A stretch of 64,000 nt of DNA from Cristatella mucedo (GCA_009760855.2 WPIO01000085.1:1113501-1177500); one strand, 5' to 3'. Positions 12,630 through 24,433 are shown, counted from the first letter of the stretch. The notes: a model not told the origin generated them from the sequence alone. Numbers and translations: made by a program.

Positions 12630-13240
12630 AGTGAGAAAGAGGGAGAACAAGAGGGAGAGGGCGAGCGCAGAAGCACAAGTTGCCATTCGACCAAGCTGTA
12701 ATATTAATGTTAGTAATAACATTAATTTGGAATTTGTCTAGCACACTAAGTGAACTACATCTCCTTTCAGGCACTTAACCAATGCTGCTAGGAAGCATGT
12801 CAATTGGTTTGTCAAAACACGCACAGCATTAGCACGCGTCAATACACACAAAGGAAGATGCACTCGATCCTGGCAAAGGTTTTGAGGAAAAGGTGCATTT
12901 TAGCTTCTTTTTACTGTAAACTTCGAGAAAATCTTGAACTGATTGACCAAACTAAAGAATGGCTATTTACGCTGCCTTTTATAACTTTTAAGGGCATTTT
13001 AGATGTTGGATCAGAAGTCCTAACAACAATTTCCACATAAGGAACCGGAAACATTAGGAATGATTAGGCAAACCATATCTAGAAACCCGATCTTTGCATC
13101 GTGTATTTTTGTCCAACATTGATACACGTTTAAAGCCTGTTGAAATACGTGCTTGTGACGTTTAAGCAGCTTGATTCACGACGTAGAATTGAGCCTTGAA
13201 AAACATAACTCAACTAATACTTGAGCGATCAAAGTTGAAT
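12630..13240 (+). repeat. Module R, copy 1 (exon-like, frameshifted)
   Basis: Matches 35,080-35,660. After the acceptor 'catctcctttcag' (exon-like start 12,771) the frame reads 'HLTNAARKHVNWFVKTRT', then a 2-nt indel relative to copy 2, then 'MHSILAKVLRKRCILASFY' and 'NLELIDQTKEWLF' to a stop at about 13,040. The protein-level match to copy 2 is high, but no family is recognised. The shift suggests a decayed copy. Confidence 0.5.
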
Positions 13241-14402
13241 TCCATTCATCTCCATCCGTCCATCGAGCCCTCCGCGTCATGTCGTGCAGGTACGTAATCT
13301 TCGACAACGATCATTGCCACCACCGCCATCACGACAGAGGGGCCGAGTCGGAAGCTGCAGCCGATTGCTATCTGGTCAGCCGCTTCGCCATGATGTGCTG
13401 CTGCCTGTGTCAAGCTTTAGCCAGCAATCGGTCGCTTAGCTAGTCGCTGTCACCCTTCGCCGAACTCACTGTGTGGGCTCGTTTGCACTCGCTGTGGCCC
13501 TCTCCCCGAGTGACATTAGGGACGGTGAATTAATTGCTCTGCCACGGACGGCGGCTACTAGCTGCTTCGATGGCGGTCTGCATTATATTCATCTTCTACT
13601 GGTGCCATCATCTTTGGTAGCCAATTAATCGTGGCTGAGTAGTGACTGTCCGTCCCAGCCTGTGCTTGCAATCGAAGTGTCTCCTAATCGACGGCCAGCT
13701 GAAAAGGGACGCACAGCTGGTTGCCATGGCTGGGAGCAATGGCTGCAATGGCTGCCACGCCAGTGGACTCGGTGACCGTTCTTGTGTCATTCTGCCTGCC
13801 CAATAAAGTTGATGGATTATCGGCTACAAGTTCAGCCCAGCATCCCATGCCAAGGGCGATAGCTCCTGCTGCTCGTTACTTCATTGCAGAAGTCAACTTT
13901 GTAATCGACAGCAAGCTCCGCTTCCGAAGCCTCTGGTTTTGCGGCTGAAGTTATTTGCTGTCATGCTTTGAATCATCGTCACGTCTAATATTGGCGTTGC
14001 GTAATATGAGTAGCAGGATCTGGATGGAAACCTTTGCGTTCCGTGTTTCTTGTAACAGCATCTATTTTGTATCTAAGCTCACCTCGCTAGTCGCTAGAAA
14101 AGGTGCACATGCGCATCTTTTGCAGCCTTTACCCTTTATTGTTTCCGGTCGATCGTTTCCGGGCAGCCTCATTCCCGCATTCTGTCTGCGATGACAGGTT
14201 TAAATATACTTATCGTGCTGAACAAAAACGACGAGTATGATTCCTTGGTTGAAAGAGTTGGCTCTGCTCTGGGCAAGTTGCTGCTAAACGTCGCCGTTCA
14301 TCGCTGGTCGTTGCTGTGCATTGCTCGGCTACCAAGACTCGTTGCCTGTTGATTTAAGACAATTCGAGCTTGCCGCCATGGTTTGCTTCTAGCATAAGGT
14401 AT
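13240..14402 (+). repeat. Module Q, copy 1, with an open terminal exon-like segment
   Basis: Matches 36,100-36,842 from 'tccatcgagccctccg' to 'cataaggtatt', with extra sequence at about 13,618-14,090. The segment 14,198-14,352 follows 'gtctgcgatgacag' and is open to a TGA. It reads 'VLNKNDEYDSLVERVGSALG' and then 'HRWSLL' and 'RLVA'. Copy 2 has the same frame, the same stop position and one in-frame 3-nt length difference. An in-frame ATG (14,191) overlaps the acceptor. Function unknown. Confidence 0.5.
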
Positions 14403-14870
14403 TGTTTAGCGAAAAGCGCCGCCGGAAAAGCGCCGCCGGAAATGCGCCTCAGGAAATGCGCAGACATAGCTCACGATGGTGCTTTGCAGAGCGGTGGCGT
14501 CTCAGAGAGCTCATCCTCGGCGGCGCATTTCCTCATCTCTCTCTCTCCCTTGCATTTATTCTACTATTTTAACATATAGGATATATATATATATATATAT
14601 ATATATTTAGTTATTACTTTACAATGGCAGCCGCGGCGCAGGCGCAAGTGCAAATGCACGCCTCGCCTACCGTACCTCTGTCTGCCTGGTCCCCACGAGA
14701 CTATCCGCAACGAACAAAACAAACTCCCCGATTGTTCTTTCTTCGACTCCAGATCCAAAGAGTAATTCCTCCCAGTGCTAGAGAGCGGCCTCGGGCGACC
14801 GCTAGTGTGGTGTGGACGGTTAGGGGTTGGGGGTTACTTATTCGCGATCGAGGCTGTGGAGAAGCTAGAT
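14402..14870. other. Unassigned; short GCCGGAAA repeats and (TA)n
   Basis: Holds repeats of 'gcgccgccggaaa' (14,417-14,460) and (TA)n at 14,580-14,606. A plus-strand frame opens at ATG 14,624 ('MAAAAQAQVQMH') but its last third overlaps family C endonuclease sequence, so it is not convincing. Confidence 0.5.
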
Positions 14871-17140
14871 GCATATCTGCCTACCGAAACTTAGATAACG
14901 CCTTGCTCCAGCAGCTGGATATCTGAGACCGCCCCATTCGGGTTCTCATTCTACTAGCCCATGCATTTTGACGAGGTTTGTGGCGGGGTAGCAATTGTGG
15001 TGTGTGAATCGTTTGGCTGTAAGATGTGCAGTTTTTTGCATTGACTTTCATTTGAATCAGATACAATCATGTTCTCGGCAAAGACAATGCCTCTGAATGC
15101 TCTCTATGTTGTGATATACCGACCTCTATCCTTGCGCTGTCTAAACTTGCTTATAGAGGAGTTTTTGAAGTTCCTAGCTAAAATATGTGACAGGCCGTTA
15201 CTGATTGCTGGATACTTCAATATTCATGTTGAAAATCCTACCAACAGCCAGGTCATCTCATTTCTTGAATGTCTGGAGAATTTTGGTTTGGTTCATCCAT
15301 GGTCAATCATACCACACACGTTAGTGGCCACATCCTAGATTTCCTGATCACTAAGGAGGTCTGCCCCACAGACCTTGACCTCGTGGTGTGCCACCCTTTC
15401 GGATCTCGACGTTCGGCCTCGTTTACATTTCCTGCTTCCTTGTATGTACAGGGTAATGCCAAACTTTCCCAGTGACGTAACTTAAAAAGAATTTACATGG
15501 ACACGTTTTTGAAATCTGCTTGCGATGCAAGTCTTCTTGATCTGCACCCAGACTCGACCGAGAGCCTCACTACCCTCACTGATGCAGAGGACATGACACT
15601 TAGGAGTGCTCTATACAAGCATACTCCCGTTCATTCTATCCGTGTACAGAGTCGTAGGAATTCATTCCAATTTACAAAAAAAACTTAAAAATATGCTCAG
15701 TGTTAAGCGCAGGTTAGAACGTAGTTTTAAGAAATCGGGGTCTGTGGGAGATCTAGTCAATTTCAAAGACCTCCTTCATGTTTACACCCGAAAGCCTTAA
15801 CAAGCCAGTGCTTCTTTTACCACTTGAAAAAACTGAATTCCTGCCAGTCGGACATAAAAGCAGATATATAAGAGAGCGAACAATTTGCTGGCCAATGCTT
15901 AGTGGTCTTTCTATCTAGATATTAAAGGCTCAGCCGAAAAGTGTTTAGCTTAATTTGCAGAAAAAATTGCACACATTCGCGCCCCCATAAAGTCCTATCC
16001 GAGTAAAGCAATTTTGGAATCACAACCTGTGACCTTCCTTACAAGATTCTCCGAGGTTTCTGCATGCGATGTGGCTACGTTAATAAGATCTAAGATTTTA
16101 GTTCGTATGCTCCCAAAACCAGGAACTCCCTCCCAACCTGCGTCAGAACATTCCCTCACTTGACCAAATTTAAAAAGAACTTAAAAGCGCACCTATTTAG
16201 GACAGCATTTAGTGGGTCCCAATGATTCGTCCTTGATGTGCTTGTGCGTGTTTACACTGTGCATGCTGCCACTAACCACATTTGCATGCTGACCCTGTGA
16301 ATGTCATCCCTAACCATGTTATTCATGTTGTTTGTTTATCAAGCATGATATTCCTCACCATTCAATTGCATTTCCCTTTGCAGTAAATGTAAAGCACCTA
16401 GAGAGAGATTAAGTTCTCTGAGGGCGCTTTATCAAGTGCTTTATTATTATTGTTATTATTATCTAGTAAAAAGGGCTCGTCTCCTGAAGACCCTATGCCA
16501 CCATCTTTGTGGTCTTCACTGACAGACCAACTTAGCCCTGCCATAACCAAGATTTTTAATGCTTCTTTGCGAAAAGAGGTCGTCCCCAAGTCCTTCGAAT
16601 CGGCAATCGTTAGATCCATACTTAAAAAGCCTGGATTAGATACAGAGGTCCTTGCAAACTATCGCCCTGTTTTCCTTCTTCCTTTCTTTTCAAAGATTCT
16701 TGAAACAAATTTGGTTTCTCAGTAGCTGGTTGAACATAATGAAAAGAATGGAACGTCGGAAACATTTCAATCAGGGTTCAAGAGGCAGCACTCCACTGAA
16801 ACTGCTCTCCTCCGTGTTAACAATGACATTCTACGTGGCAACGACGACGGGAATGTCACTGCCTTAGCTCTGCTAGATCTGTCTGCTGCCTTCGACACCA
16901 TTGCTCACGATATCCTACTTGAACGATTGAGAACAACGATCGGTCTGGCAGACAAAGCACTGGCGTGGTTTAAATCATACTTGTCCAACCGTGTTCAATC
17001 CGTGTCGTGTGGGGGGTCAGGTCTCACACACGAGAAGGGTCACCTGTGAAGTCCCTCAAGGGTCTGTACTCGGTCCCTTGCTGTTCTCCATTTATACGCA
17101 ACCTCTGGGTAAAGTGATTAAGGCCCATGGAATAGGATAG
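14870..17140 (+). mobile_element. Family C LINE, long degenerate copy (endonuclease to RT)
   Basis: APE-type endonuclease remnants come first: 'ALYVVIYRP', then 'LLIAGYFNIHV' near 15,200, where the family motif is GDFN and the catalytic Asp has become Tyr, and 'THVSGHILDFLITK' near 15,330. The linker follows (15,497-15,800) and, after a nested family A insertion (16,098-16,462), the RT start ('SSLTDQLSPAITKIFNASL', 'ALLDLSAAFDTI', '[15 protein letters not shown]'). It ends near 17,140, before the YADD region. Stops and frameshifts make it inactive. Confidence 0.88.
16098..16462 (+). mobile_element. Family A LINE 3' fragment nested in family C
   Basis: Starts at 'ttcgtatgctcccaaaacc' (family A C-terminus), runs through the 3' UTR to 'ctgagggcgctttatcaagtg' and an ATT tail. 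The host family C sequence resumes at 'ctagtaaaaagggctcgtc', which is continuous in the uninterrupted copy at 48,165. This dates the family A insertion after the family C copy. Confidence 0.92.
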
Positions 17141-18460
17141 CGTGCAGACCGTGATCTAAGCAGTACTGTCCAATGATATCGAAGTGGCTAACGCATTGCT
17201 TATTAACTACAGCGCCGTCCCGACTATATCGACTATATCTGACTAAATCCTTTTCCACCGTTATGCGAAAAACGCTCGTAAGCTGTTTCGTTTATTATCA
17301 ATTACCTTAGCGAGAGCAGCGCCTGAAAGCCAAATACGCGACCAAGATCAATTTACAAAATATGAGAACAGGCTCAGCTCCCGGGCGATAATTTCACCTT
17401 CACCTCGCCAGAATTGTTCTTCTGAATGGTCCACCGAAAGATTCCAGGCTGACGCTGAGGTGAATACGCCTGCACGTGCACGTACTGATTTGAGGCTTGC
17501 TGATTTTAGGCTTGCTGATTTGAGGCCTCCTTTTGGGTCAAAGGTCCCAAAAGGTCATAGGCAGTTGCTGTCAGCTTTGGTAAGCTGCCCCTGTTCAGGT
17601 GACGCTCATTCATGCACGAAGTCGATCATAGAACGACTACGACGATCAATTAAGATAACGACGTCAACGAGAAGCGACAGTAAAGCAAGGGATAGAGAGG
17701 AGCGGAAGTAGGAAAAGAGATATGGAGGAGCGGAAGCAGGCCAAATAATATAGAGGAGCGAAAGTAGGTCAAGGGATAGGGAGAAGCGGAAAAAGGGCAA
17801 GAAGGCGAAGACAGACTGTAGCGGAAGTAGGGCCAGAAGTGTTGGCGATAAGAGCGAAGAGCGGACTGGGTAATGCTCTATGCACGCATAGCAGAGCAGA
17901 CTTAGCATTTACGAAAATTCTTTTTGCACCTAAGATGTCTTCCGAGTAATTAAGCAGTATGTGATATTCAATTGTGGTCTCCTTAGCAGCAATGTAAATG
18001 TAAATGTAATGTAAAATGTAACGTAAAAACAATGTGCCTAGGAAAAGATTTCGTTCTCTGAGAACGCCTTATGAAATGCATTTTTATTCTGAAGCGGAGC
18101 TGTAGAGCGGTGCTTCGGCTTCTGTTTCACATACATACCCTGGCGTCTGATTGGTTGGTTGTACTGATATTTCTCGACAATACTTTCGATGTGCTCGTCA
18201 CTAACTTGGTTGCTATTTGCGTAAGCTTCCTTAATTGCCCGAGAACCTCGTTGGGCTGCTTCCCTCTTGAGCACTAGAGTCTGGTAGAGACAAAGCGAGC
18301 ATGTTGAAATCAACTTTGGCTACCTCGGAGATATAGCTATTAGACTGCTTGTCCCGTGAAATGCTTAGACATTTCGGCAGACATGTTACGTCCACTCACT
18401 ATGTTTCGACTACCGGAACTCGCCTAGACTGATCGGGTCGACACGATGGGTCTCGAGCTT
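17140..18460 (-). repeat. Module N, copy 1 (frameshifted exon-like segment)
   Basis: Matches 43,590-45,680 in order: 'gaccgtgatctaa', 'aatatgagaaca', a 28-bp-type minisatellite (17,640-17,850), a family A 3' tail (17,985-18,085) and, on the minus strand, the exon-like segment 18,139-18,280 between 'gtctctaccag' and 'gtatgtatg'. The segment reads 'IKEAYANSNQVSDEHI' but is 5 nt longer than the 137-nt copy 2 version, including an 'acca' duplication, so its frame is broken. Confidence 0.6.
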
Positions 18461-18905
18461 TAGCTCTTTTATGCAGGAGGCAATTTAAAGAGCAACTCAA
18501 GAAACCTCGAATCAATTATTCCCGACACAAATCAGCAGAAAGCTTCAAGTGAAACGCTTAAATTCTCGCTCGGAGAGTCTGCAGCCGCCAGAGGGCGCGG
18601 CTGTGCGGCCCCCGAGGCGCCAGCCTGCGGCAACCAGGCACCAGATTGCAGCGGCAAAAGCGGGCGGCGGCGACAACGCCTGGCGTTCTGCCATGGCCAA
18701 AGCGAGCGAGTGCTGGTTTCGACTGAGCCTTGAAAGAAAATATTCGCAGTTCACAAGATCAGGAGCGGGACCGCGGCTGCCGTTCTCTCGAAGCTGCAGC
18801 CAAGCCGGCGGCCACGTCGGTCACCTCGTTAGGCGGACGAATCGCTCTCCACCTGTCTCTCCGATTGTGTCTCTCTGCAACGATCGTGGCCGACATGACC
18901 CGCTG
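18460..18905. other. GC-rich stretch, no gene recognised
   Basis: 18,540-18,880 is GC- and CpG-rich ('gagggcgcggctgtgcgg', 'gcgggcggcggcgacaac'). It lies upstream, on the minus strand, of module N, as the CpG-rich tract at 45,680-46,110 does for N copy 2. It could be a promoter-type CpG island. A 125-codon plus-strand frame (18,549-18,926) has no recognisable domain. Confidence 0.4.
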
Positions 18906-18909
18906 AGGC

Positions 18910-19195
18910 TAATGACATATTTGTGATGTTAGTTATGCACAGTCGCAGCAGATCTATGCATTTTAGAAGCATGACTGTGGGAGTAGGTTCAAATGGTCTG
19001 ATTGTATTTTTGATCGGGATATGAGCCTTCAGAGCAAGGTAGTTGGAGGCCTCCTTGAATGATGACATTGAAGTGTTGCAAGCCATTGGGAGACAGTATT
19101 CCAGGGCGGAGAATAGCTGCCACCAGAAGACTTGACTCCCCGATCTTGATGATCTTGTTGACAAAGAAACTAGAGAATCAGGCAGCTTGATCCTT
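18910..19195 (-). mobile_element. Family A LINE fragment (region before RT)
   Basis: On the minus strand it encodes 'MSSFKEASNYLALKAHIP', 'FEPTPTVMLLKCIDLLRLC', matching 28,730-28,870 ('STSMATFKHVASDLVLK', 'LDPIPAVLLLRCIDLLLPC'). Confidence 0.85.
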
Positions 19196-19439
19196 AAAAA
19201 AATGGCTATGTAAAATCGCTCACCTGGGAGCGGTTAAGGAAACGGTTAATCGTAGGTAGCGGCGTTTTTAGATTGAGCATATGTGAATAGAAAAATGCTA
19301 TATAAAAGCTAGACTTGACCTTAGCTTATGTCAATTGGTACAATCTACGGTAGTCCTCTTATGTTTGTAAACGGACAGCCAGTCCTGATCTTTTGTATGC
19401 TGTTTAAAAGTTGCGCTTAGTAGACCAATGTCACAGACT

Positions 19440-19722
19440 TCATGTCTATGGTAAATCGTAGGCCATCTGGGCGAGGACTCGCAGCGGGCGACTGACAGAG
19501 GGCAGCAGTAGTCAGAGTGCTTCGACGGCGGCAGCGGCCCTGGCGGCGGCGGCGGAAGGCACTAGTGCCGGAAGCAGAGCAGCCGTATGCAGCCGTAGGC
19601 AACCGGCGGCCATTGAGCCGTGGCACAAAGAGAATCAGCGTTTGTCAGGGGGAGAGAAGGCTTGCCTGCAATAAACCAATGTCCCAGCCACGGGATGAGC
19701 AGGCAAGAGCTCAAGAAAAAAC

Positions 19723-19756
<34 letters not shown>

Positions 19757-21565
19757 CAATTTCTATATATTTCTAAATGTTTCTATATTTCTGTATTCTA
19801 TATATTTCTTTGTATATATATATTATTATATAGAAAAAAAAATATATATATAATTCATTTGTATAGCGCCCCAACAGAACTTTACTCTCTATTCACGTGC
19901 TTCACATATAATTCGTTTTGCCTCGGGGCTCGAGCCTGCGACCTCAGACAGACCTTGGTCGGGGCGAGCATCTTAACCGCTGGAACAAACCAGCTCGGCC
20001 CCAGAACGCCCTACTCGGCTTCTCCAGGGTGCTTCGTTGGAGGAGCACCTTGACCACGCTTACGTACAATTGCTCAATTGCTTTCTTCCTTTTTTCAGAG
20101 CAAAGAAAAATTTAATCGCATCTAAACAGGTTCGTCAGGCTGGTTGGAAGCTTTAACGGGCATATTAAAAGAGGAGAGAGGTGCCTCGCGGCTCAAGGCG
20201 CTGATGAGTAACTGGCCGAAGTGCAGCACAGCGAGCCATCTCAAGAATGGCAGAAACGCACGTGCATCCTTGGCTTAATAATCCGTTTTACAAAGGGCAG
20301 CGTCGGTAAAGATTTCTTCTAACGATCGAGAGCTACGAAGAGCGATGTCTCTATCAGCACGTCCAGGAAACGAATTCGGTCACGCATATTTCTTACGTTG
20401 CTGCAGTCGCGAAAGGCGAGGTAATAGAAGCACGTAACTGCACTGACTACGAGCACGTGACTGCACTGACGTGCGGAACATCAACGTGCCCACGAGTGCT
20501 TGGGCACGAAGCCAGTCTATCGTAGCGCACTCAACGACGAATGACCGCCAAACTAGCGAGCGATTCGCAGTGCAAACAAGCGTCGCATGGCGCGATTTTG
20601 AATGTCGAACCGGAAACTGTTTGTTGCTGCTGGGAAGCGCCGAGCCACGTGACGCCGCCCTACCGCTTCCCTGCGCACGTTGAAGCTGGAGCACCAGTAG
20701 CTGAAGTAGCGAGTGTCGTTGTTCTCGACTGAGGATTTTCGTGGTAAACCAATGAAATGACTGCAGGTTCGCCGTTAGATGCGTGTATTTTCACGTGCGT
20801 AGGAACCTGAAACGATGCCGATCCCTTCGACTCTCGAGCGATAAATTTTTCCTCGCAAAATTAAAAGAGGCTCGCATTGCATGGTGGCCACGATTTTTGA
20901 ATTCCTCTGAACGCCACTGAGAGCTCGTGCGAAAAAGCAAGGAAAGAAAATGCCACCGCCACAAGATCAGGGAAGGACGTGCCGTCGCCAAACGGTCAGA
21001 GAAAACGTCAGAGAAGTCAAGGTCACTCGTCCGAAAAAACGGTCAAAGTCAAACGGCAGCAGCGCTTAGGTCAAAGGTCGGAGTTCAAAGATCCGAGATC
21101 AAAAGGTCCGGAGCTCAAAGACCCGAGATCGATATCGCTGAGTCTGCAGAGCTATCTCCACTCTGCATCTCTGCTCGTGCGCTTTTGATACGAGTCGCAG
21201 TCAATATAGATTATGCGTGTCAAAATATCATGACATAGTACATTTTTTTATAATAATAACAATATAATATAGACCTATCTAGCAGTGCGATAGTGTAACG
21301 ACGATGGAATAGTTTCAAGCCGTTCAATTATCGCACAATGTTGAACACTGTTGGCCCACTCCCAGCCTCTCAGTGGCGACCGGCCGATTTGCAGTGGTGA
21401 CCACCTGCTGCTTTGACCGGCTGAAACGCTCGAGGAAAAATATCAAGGCCGTTTGTCAAGCAGTCTCGTTTGTATAGCGGCAGCGGAGGAGCGACGACGG
21501 CCGGTCACGTGCCGTACGGTAGTGCGTATTGCCGGTCACGTGACGTACGGTATCGCCGATTACCC
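19440..21565 (-). repeat. Module L, copy 2 (best gene-like frame, minus strand)
   Basis: Read on the minus strand: segment X 20,679-20,806 (128 nt) starts after 'catcgtttcag' and ends before 'gtgcgc', with 'SNGEPAV' and a Thr-rich 'SRTTTLATSATGAPAS'. Segment E1 20,471-20,629 (159 nt) reads 'SNKQFPVRHSKSRHAT', then 'RSLVWRSFVV' and 'IDWLRAQALVG'. Segment E2 20,319-20,400 (82 nt) reads 'MRDRIRFLDVLIETSLFVAL' and ends in TAG. Phases join as 0-2, 2-2 and 2-stop. Putative introns are 49 and 70 nt. A TATA-like 'ccgctatacaaacgag' lies near 21,475 (minus). Comparison with copy 4 shows changes spread over all codon positions, so a decayed gene or chance frames are possible. Confidence 0.5.
19855..20010 (-). 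mobile_element. SINE S1 inserted in module L copy 2
   Basis: The reverse complement of the S1 tail ('catttgtatagcgccccaa') is followed by the B-box region ('cggggctcgagcctgcgacc') and A-box side ('atcttaaccgctgg'). It follows (TA)n and AT-rich sequence at 19,722-19,850. Confidence 0.8.
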
Positions 21566-22262
21566 TGTGACTTGTCCTTTATGCGCTTATGCCCACTGAC
21601 ACTGTGCATGCTGCTGCTGCTCGAAAATACTTGCACGCTAACCCTGTACCTGTCACTAATAACCATGCTATTCTTGTTGCTTATTGAGCCTGCTGCCACT
21701 AACCATACTATCGTACTTCGTACGCAGCCATTGCACAGCGCCCAGAAAGAGATTGGGTGTGATCCGTGCTGCATCAGATGCATTATTATTACTACCTCGT
21801 ATAGTAATACACATGTATTATTATTATTATAACTACCTCGTACAAACCTCAAACCCTTCGGAGACTTTGCCCTTACTTCGTATGCTCCGACAGCCTGAAG
21901 CTCACTCCTGACTTCCGTCGTGACTTCTCCTGATTTGACCACATTTGAAAAAAAACTAAAATGCACATATTTATCACAGCATTCAAATAGGTGGGTCCCC
22001 GTGATTCATCTTTCGTGTACTTGTGCGTGCTGACAGCCTGCTGCCACTAGCCACACTCGCATGCTGACCCTGTGCACGTCACTCCAAGCAATGTCAGTCT
22101 TGTTACTGATTGAGCACGCTTCCACTAACTATTTGATCGTGCTTCCTTTGCAGAAAATGTAAAGTGCCTAAAAAAAGATTGAGCTCTCTGAGGGGCTATA
22201 TAAAATGTTTTATTCTTTATATTATAATCTTATATAATATTAATAATATTAATTACTAATAT
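21566..22262 (+). mobile_element. Two family A LINE 3' ends in tandem
   Basis: The first runs from 'tgtcctttatgcgcttatg' to an ATT tail near 21,830. The second starts at 'actacctcgtacaaacctca' (21,832) and runs to the tail near 22,262. A similar double tail at 59.3-60.1 kb also lies between L and M, which suggests the arrangement predates the duplication. Confidence 0.85.
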
Positions 22263-23520
22263 TATCGCAGAGGGCAGCTCGAGGAATCGCCCGCCCGCTC
22301 ACCCTGCACCCCGGCTGGGCCCGCAAGCGGCAAGCGCCCGCGTCTCGCGGGGAGATGGATGCCGGGACGAAGGAATCCACCGACGGCAATCGAGCCTCTG
22401 GCCGCCGAAGTGAGAGCGAGCGCCAGAACGTGGCCACGTGACCGCTAGCCACGTGACCGCCGGACAGAGGCCGACTGAGAGGCGGGGTGGATCGCGGGGG
22501 CAAAGTGAGCCGAGTGAGTTGGTCGGGCGGGAAGCGCTGGGCGCCGGCTCTCGCTTCTTGCAAGCAGCCGCAGCCGCTACTGTTTGGTGCCAGAAAAAAG
22601 CGGAAGTCGACGAGATGGAGGACAGCGATCCAACTCCACTCGCAGCAACCGCGGTCGCAACTGCAAGTTGCGACCGCAGTTGCGGTCACGAGTCGCCAGG
22701 GAAAGGGGAACTCATGATCACGTGACGAGCGGCTGCCACTCACTGCGTTCCGGTCCTTAATGTAGAACGGCGGTGGAACGTGGGAATAAGTAATTTGCCC
22801 TTGCCGCTCCGTTTGGCTTTGCTGGTTCGCCGAGTCGTCCGTCGTCTCGGGCGTCGCTGCAGCGCTTTCTTGGTTCACGTCTGAAGAAATATTGCAATGC
22901 AATGTTGCACTGTATCTCCGTCTGTAACTCCACAAAGCCATAAAGACTAAGTGGGTGTTACACACGAGAGATTTTGTATAGCGCACTCATAACCTGAGCG
23001 GCTTTCGGTACGAATTTGTTAGCCAACGGACATTTGCAAATTGTTTCAAATTTCGCTCGCTGTCGCAGCGACTCTATGTCGTCACGTCGATTGATTCTTT
23101 CGCGTCTCTTCCATTTTCGAGGCGTCGCCGCAGCGAGCATGAGTACCAGCACACATGAAGCCACATCTTGATGTCGCGACCGATTGCACGACACACGACG
23201 CTCACACGAACGACGGCGGCATGGAATTAGCTCTCGCTCTATTTCCTTCAACAAAAAGCCGAATACTCACGCTCTTCGGGCGCTGACGTCTGAGTCAGTG
23301 GCTGAAGATAGATCTGTGTGGCATTGGGCACTGCCGCCGGGTCAATCCTGCAGTTGAAAAAGCGACAGCGAAGAGATTTAATTATAGTGGCCTGCTTCTG
23401 CACTATGGGCATCGGAGGCATGAATTGACAACAGAGGTCAAGGCCGATGCATGAGTCGGAGACTTCCTGCAAAGGCAGCAAGTGCAGCAGCTGCTCGCGT
23501 GAAGAATCCACAAATCTTCC
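22262..23520 (-). repeat. Module M, copy 2 (gene-like, minus strand)
   Basis: Segment B 23,271-23,347 (77 nt) lies between 'tttcaactgcag' and 'gtgagtat' and reads 'IDPAAVPNATQIYLQPLTQT'. Segment C 22,744-22,880 (137 nt) lies between 'atttcttcag' and 'gtgagtgg' and reads 'VNQESAAATPETTDDSANQQ' and ends 'VPPPFYIKDRNA'. Segment D follows 'cgcaacttgcag' near 22,665 with 'LLRVELDRC...RLPLF' and a TAG near 22,585. An alternative is a short D ending at 'ctgcga|gtggag'. A family C 3' end (22,912-23,030) sits in the putative B-C intron. A single 245-codon minus frame spans 22,249-22,986 by chance read-through. Function unknown. Confidence 0.6.
22912..23030 (-). mobile_element. Family C 3' end nested in module M copy 2
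   Basis: Contains 'ccgtctgtaactccacaaag', 'tgggtgttacacacgagag' and 'cctgagcggctttcggtac' in reverse orientation. It lies between putative segments B and C; the other M copies lack it. Confidence 0.9.
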
Positions 23521-23524
23521 CCTT

Positions 23525-23660
23525 TATCTGGGTATATCTATGTATCTACACCCATCCGTCCATCTATATCTATCTATATCTATCGCTATCTATGTATACC
23601 TATCTATTTATGTCTGTCTATATCTATCTACATCCATCTACATCTGTCCATATCTATATC
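23525..23660. repeat. TATC-type microsatellite
   Basis: Runs of 'tatctatctatatc' with 'catccatctacatc' variants. The sequence following it ('ctgtctcttacagaaccga') matches that following 840-880, so both family B fragments end in the same tract. Confidence 0.9.
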
Positions 23661-23666
23661 TGTCTC

Positions 23667-23865
23667 TTACAGAACCGACCCGCCGCTAGGAAGGAGATAG
23701 TGGTGGCCGAAAGAGCCGACGATTAGGCGACCTAGAAACAGATTGTGGCGAGAAGCCGTTATTGCTTGCAGCATCGGCTGGAAGTAGCTTAAGACTTGCC
23801 AAATGGTCTCAGCCTCAAAGCAGCAAAGGAGGCTGAGCCCGTTCGGCAAGTCTTAAGCTACTTCC
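23667..23865 (-). mobile_element. Family B C-terminal fragment with inverted duplication
   Basis: The minus strand reads 'LLCCFEAETIWQVLSYFQPM', 'LQAITASRHNLFLGRL', the Cys/His-type C-terminal motif also seen near 1,000. The part 23,781-23,816 is repeated in inverse at 23,829-23,864 with about three or four mismatches, giving a hairpin with a 12-nt loop. Confidence 0.8.
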
Positions 23866-24227
23866 TGCTGGCATCTATCCCTCGTAAGTGTTCACACTTG
23901 ACTCAAGTCGTGAGACCAGTGGCATGGGTCAAGCGATCATACCAATTGAGGGAGACCTTATGCTTAGCTGGAAAAAAAGTCACCAGCCTTCCACAGGAAG
24001 GTGTGGTGAGCATCGGAGTGGGTGAGCGCTAAAAAATGAGGGGTAAGGCGAGAAGCTACATTAAATTAATAAAGTTTCAGGCTCGCACAGCGGTAGTAAT
24101 ATTAAGGTGAAAATAATAGATATTTATTTATGAATAATAGATATGTATATATGATATTTATATATGATTATAATGGATATTTATAAATGATATTTAGATA
24201 TGATTCTAACAGATATTTGGGTTGGGC
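23866..24227. other. No gene recognised
   Basis: A plus-strand frame (23,796-24,032) crosses the hairpin. Its second half ('VVRPVAWVKRSYQLRETLCL') has no recognised relative. 24,110-24,215 is AT-rich with ~35-bp 'gatatttatatatgat' repeats. Confidence 0.5.
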
Positions 24228-24344
24228 CAGCGGTTAAGGTGCTCGTCCCGACTAAGGTCTGGCTGAGGTCGTGGGCTCGAGTCCTGAGGCATATGTGAAG
24301 CGTCTGAATTGAGATTTAGGTCTCTTGGGGCGCTATACAAATGA

Positions 24345-24345
<1 letters not shown>
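24228..24345 (+). mobile_element. SINE S1, most complete copy
   Basis: The head 'ggccagcggttaaggtgctc', B-box side 'ggtcgtgggctcgagtcctg' and tail 'ggggcgctatacaaatgaa' are all present, followed by (TA)n (24,346-24,430). The tRNA-like head points to a Pol III-type SINE. Confidence 0.85.
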
Positions 24346-24384
<39 letters not shown>

Positions 24385-24388
24385 TATA

Positions 24389-24429
<41 letters not shown>

Positions 24430-24433
<4 letters not shown>

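Noticed and set aside
22249-22986. Single 245-codon minus frame
   Set aside because: It reads through module M segments, their putative intron borders and a SINE-like block; the other copies are not open in this way, and the splice-bounded reading explains it better.
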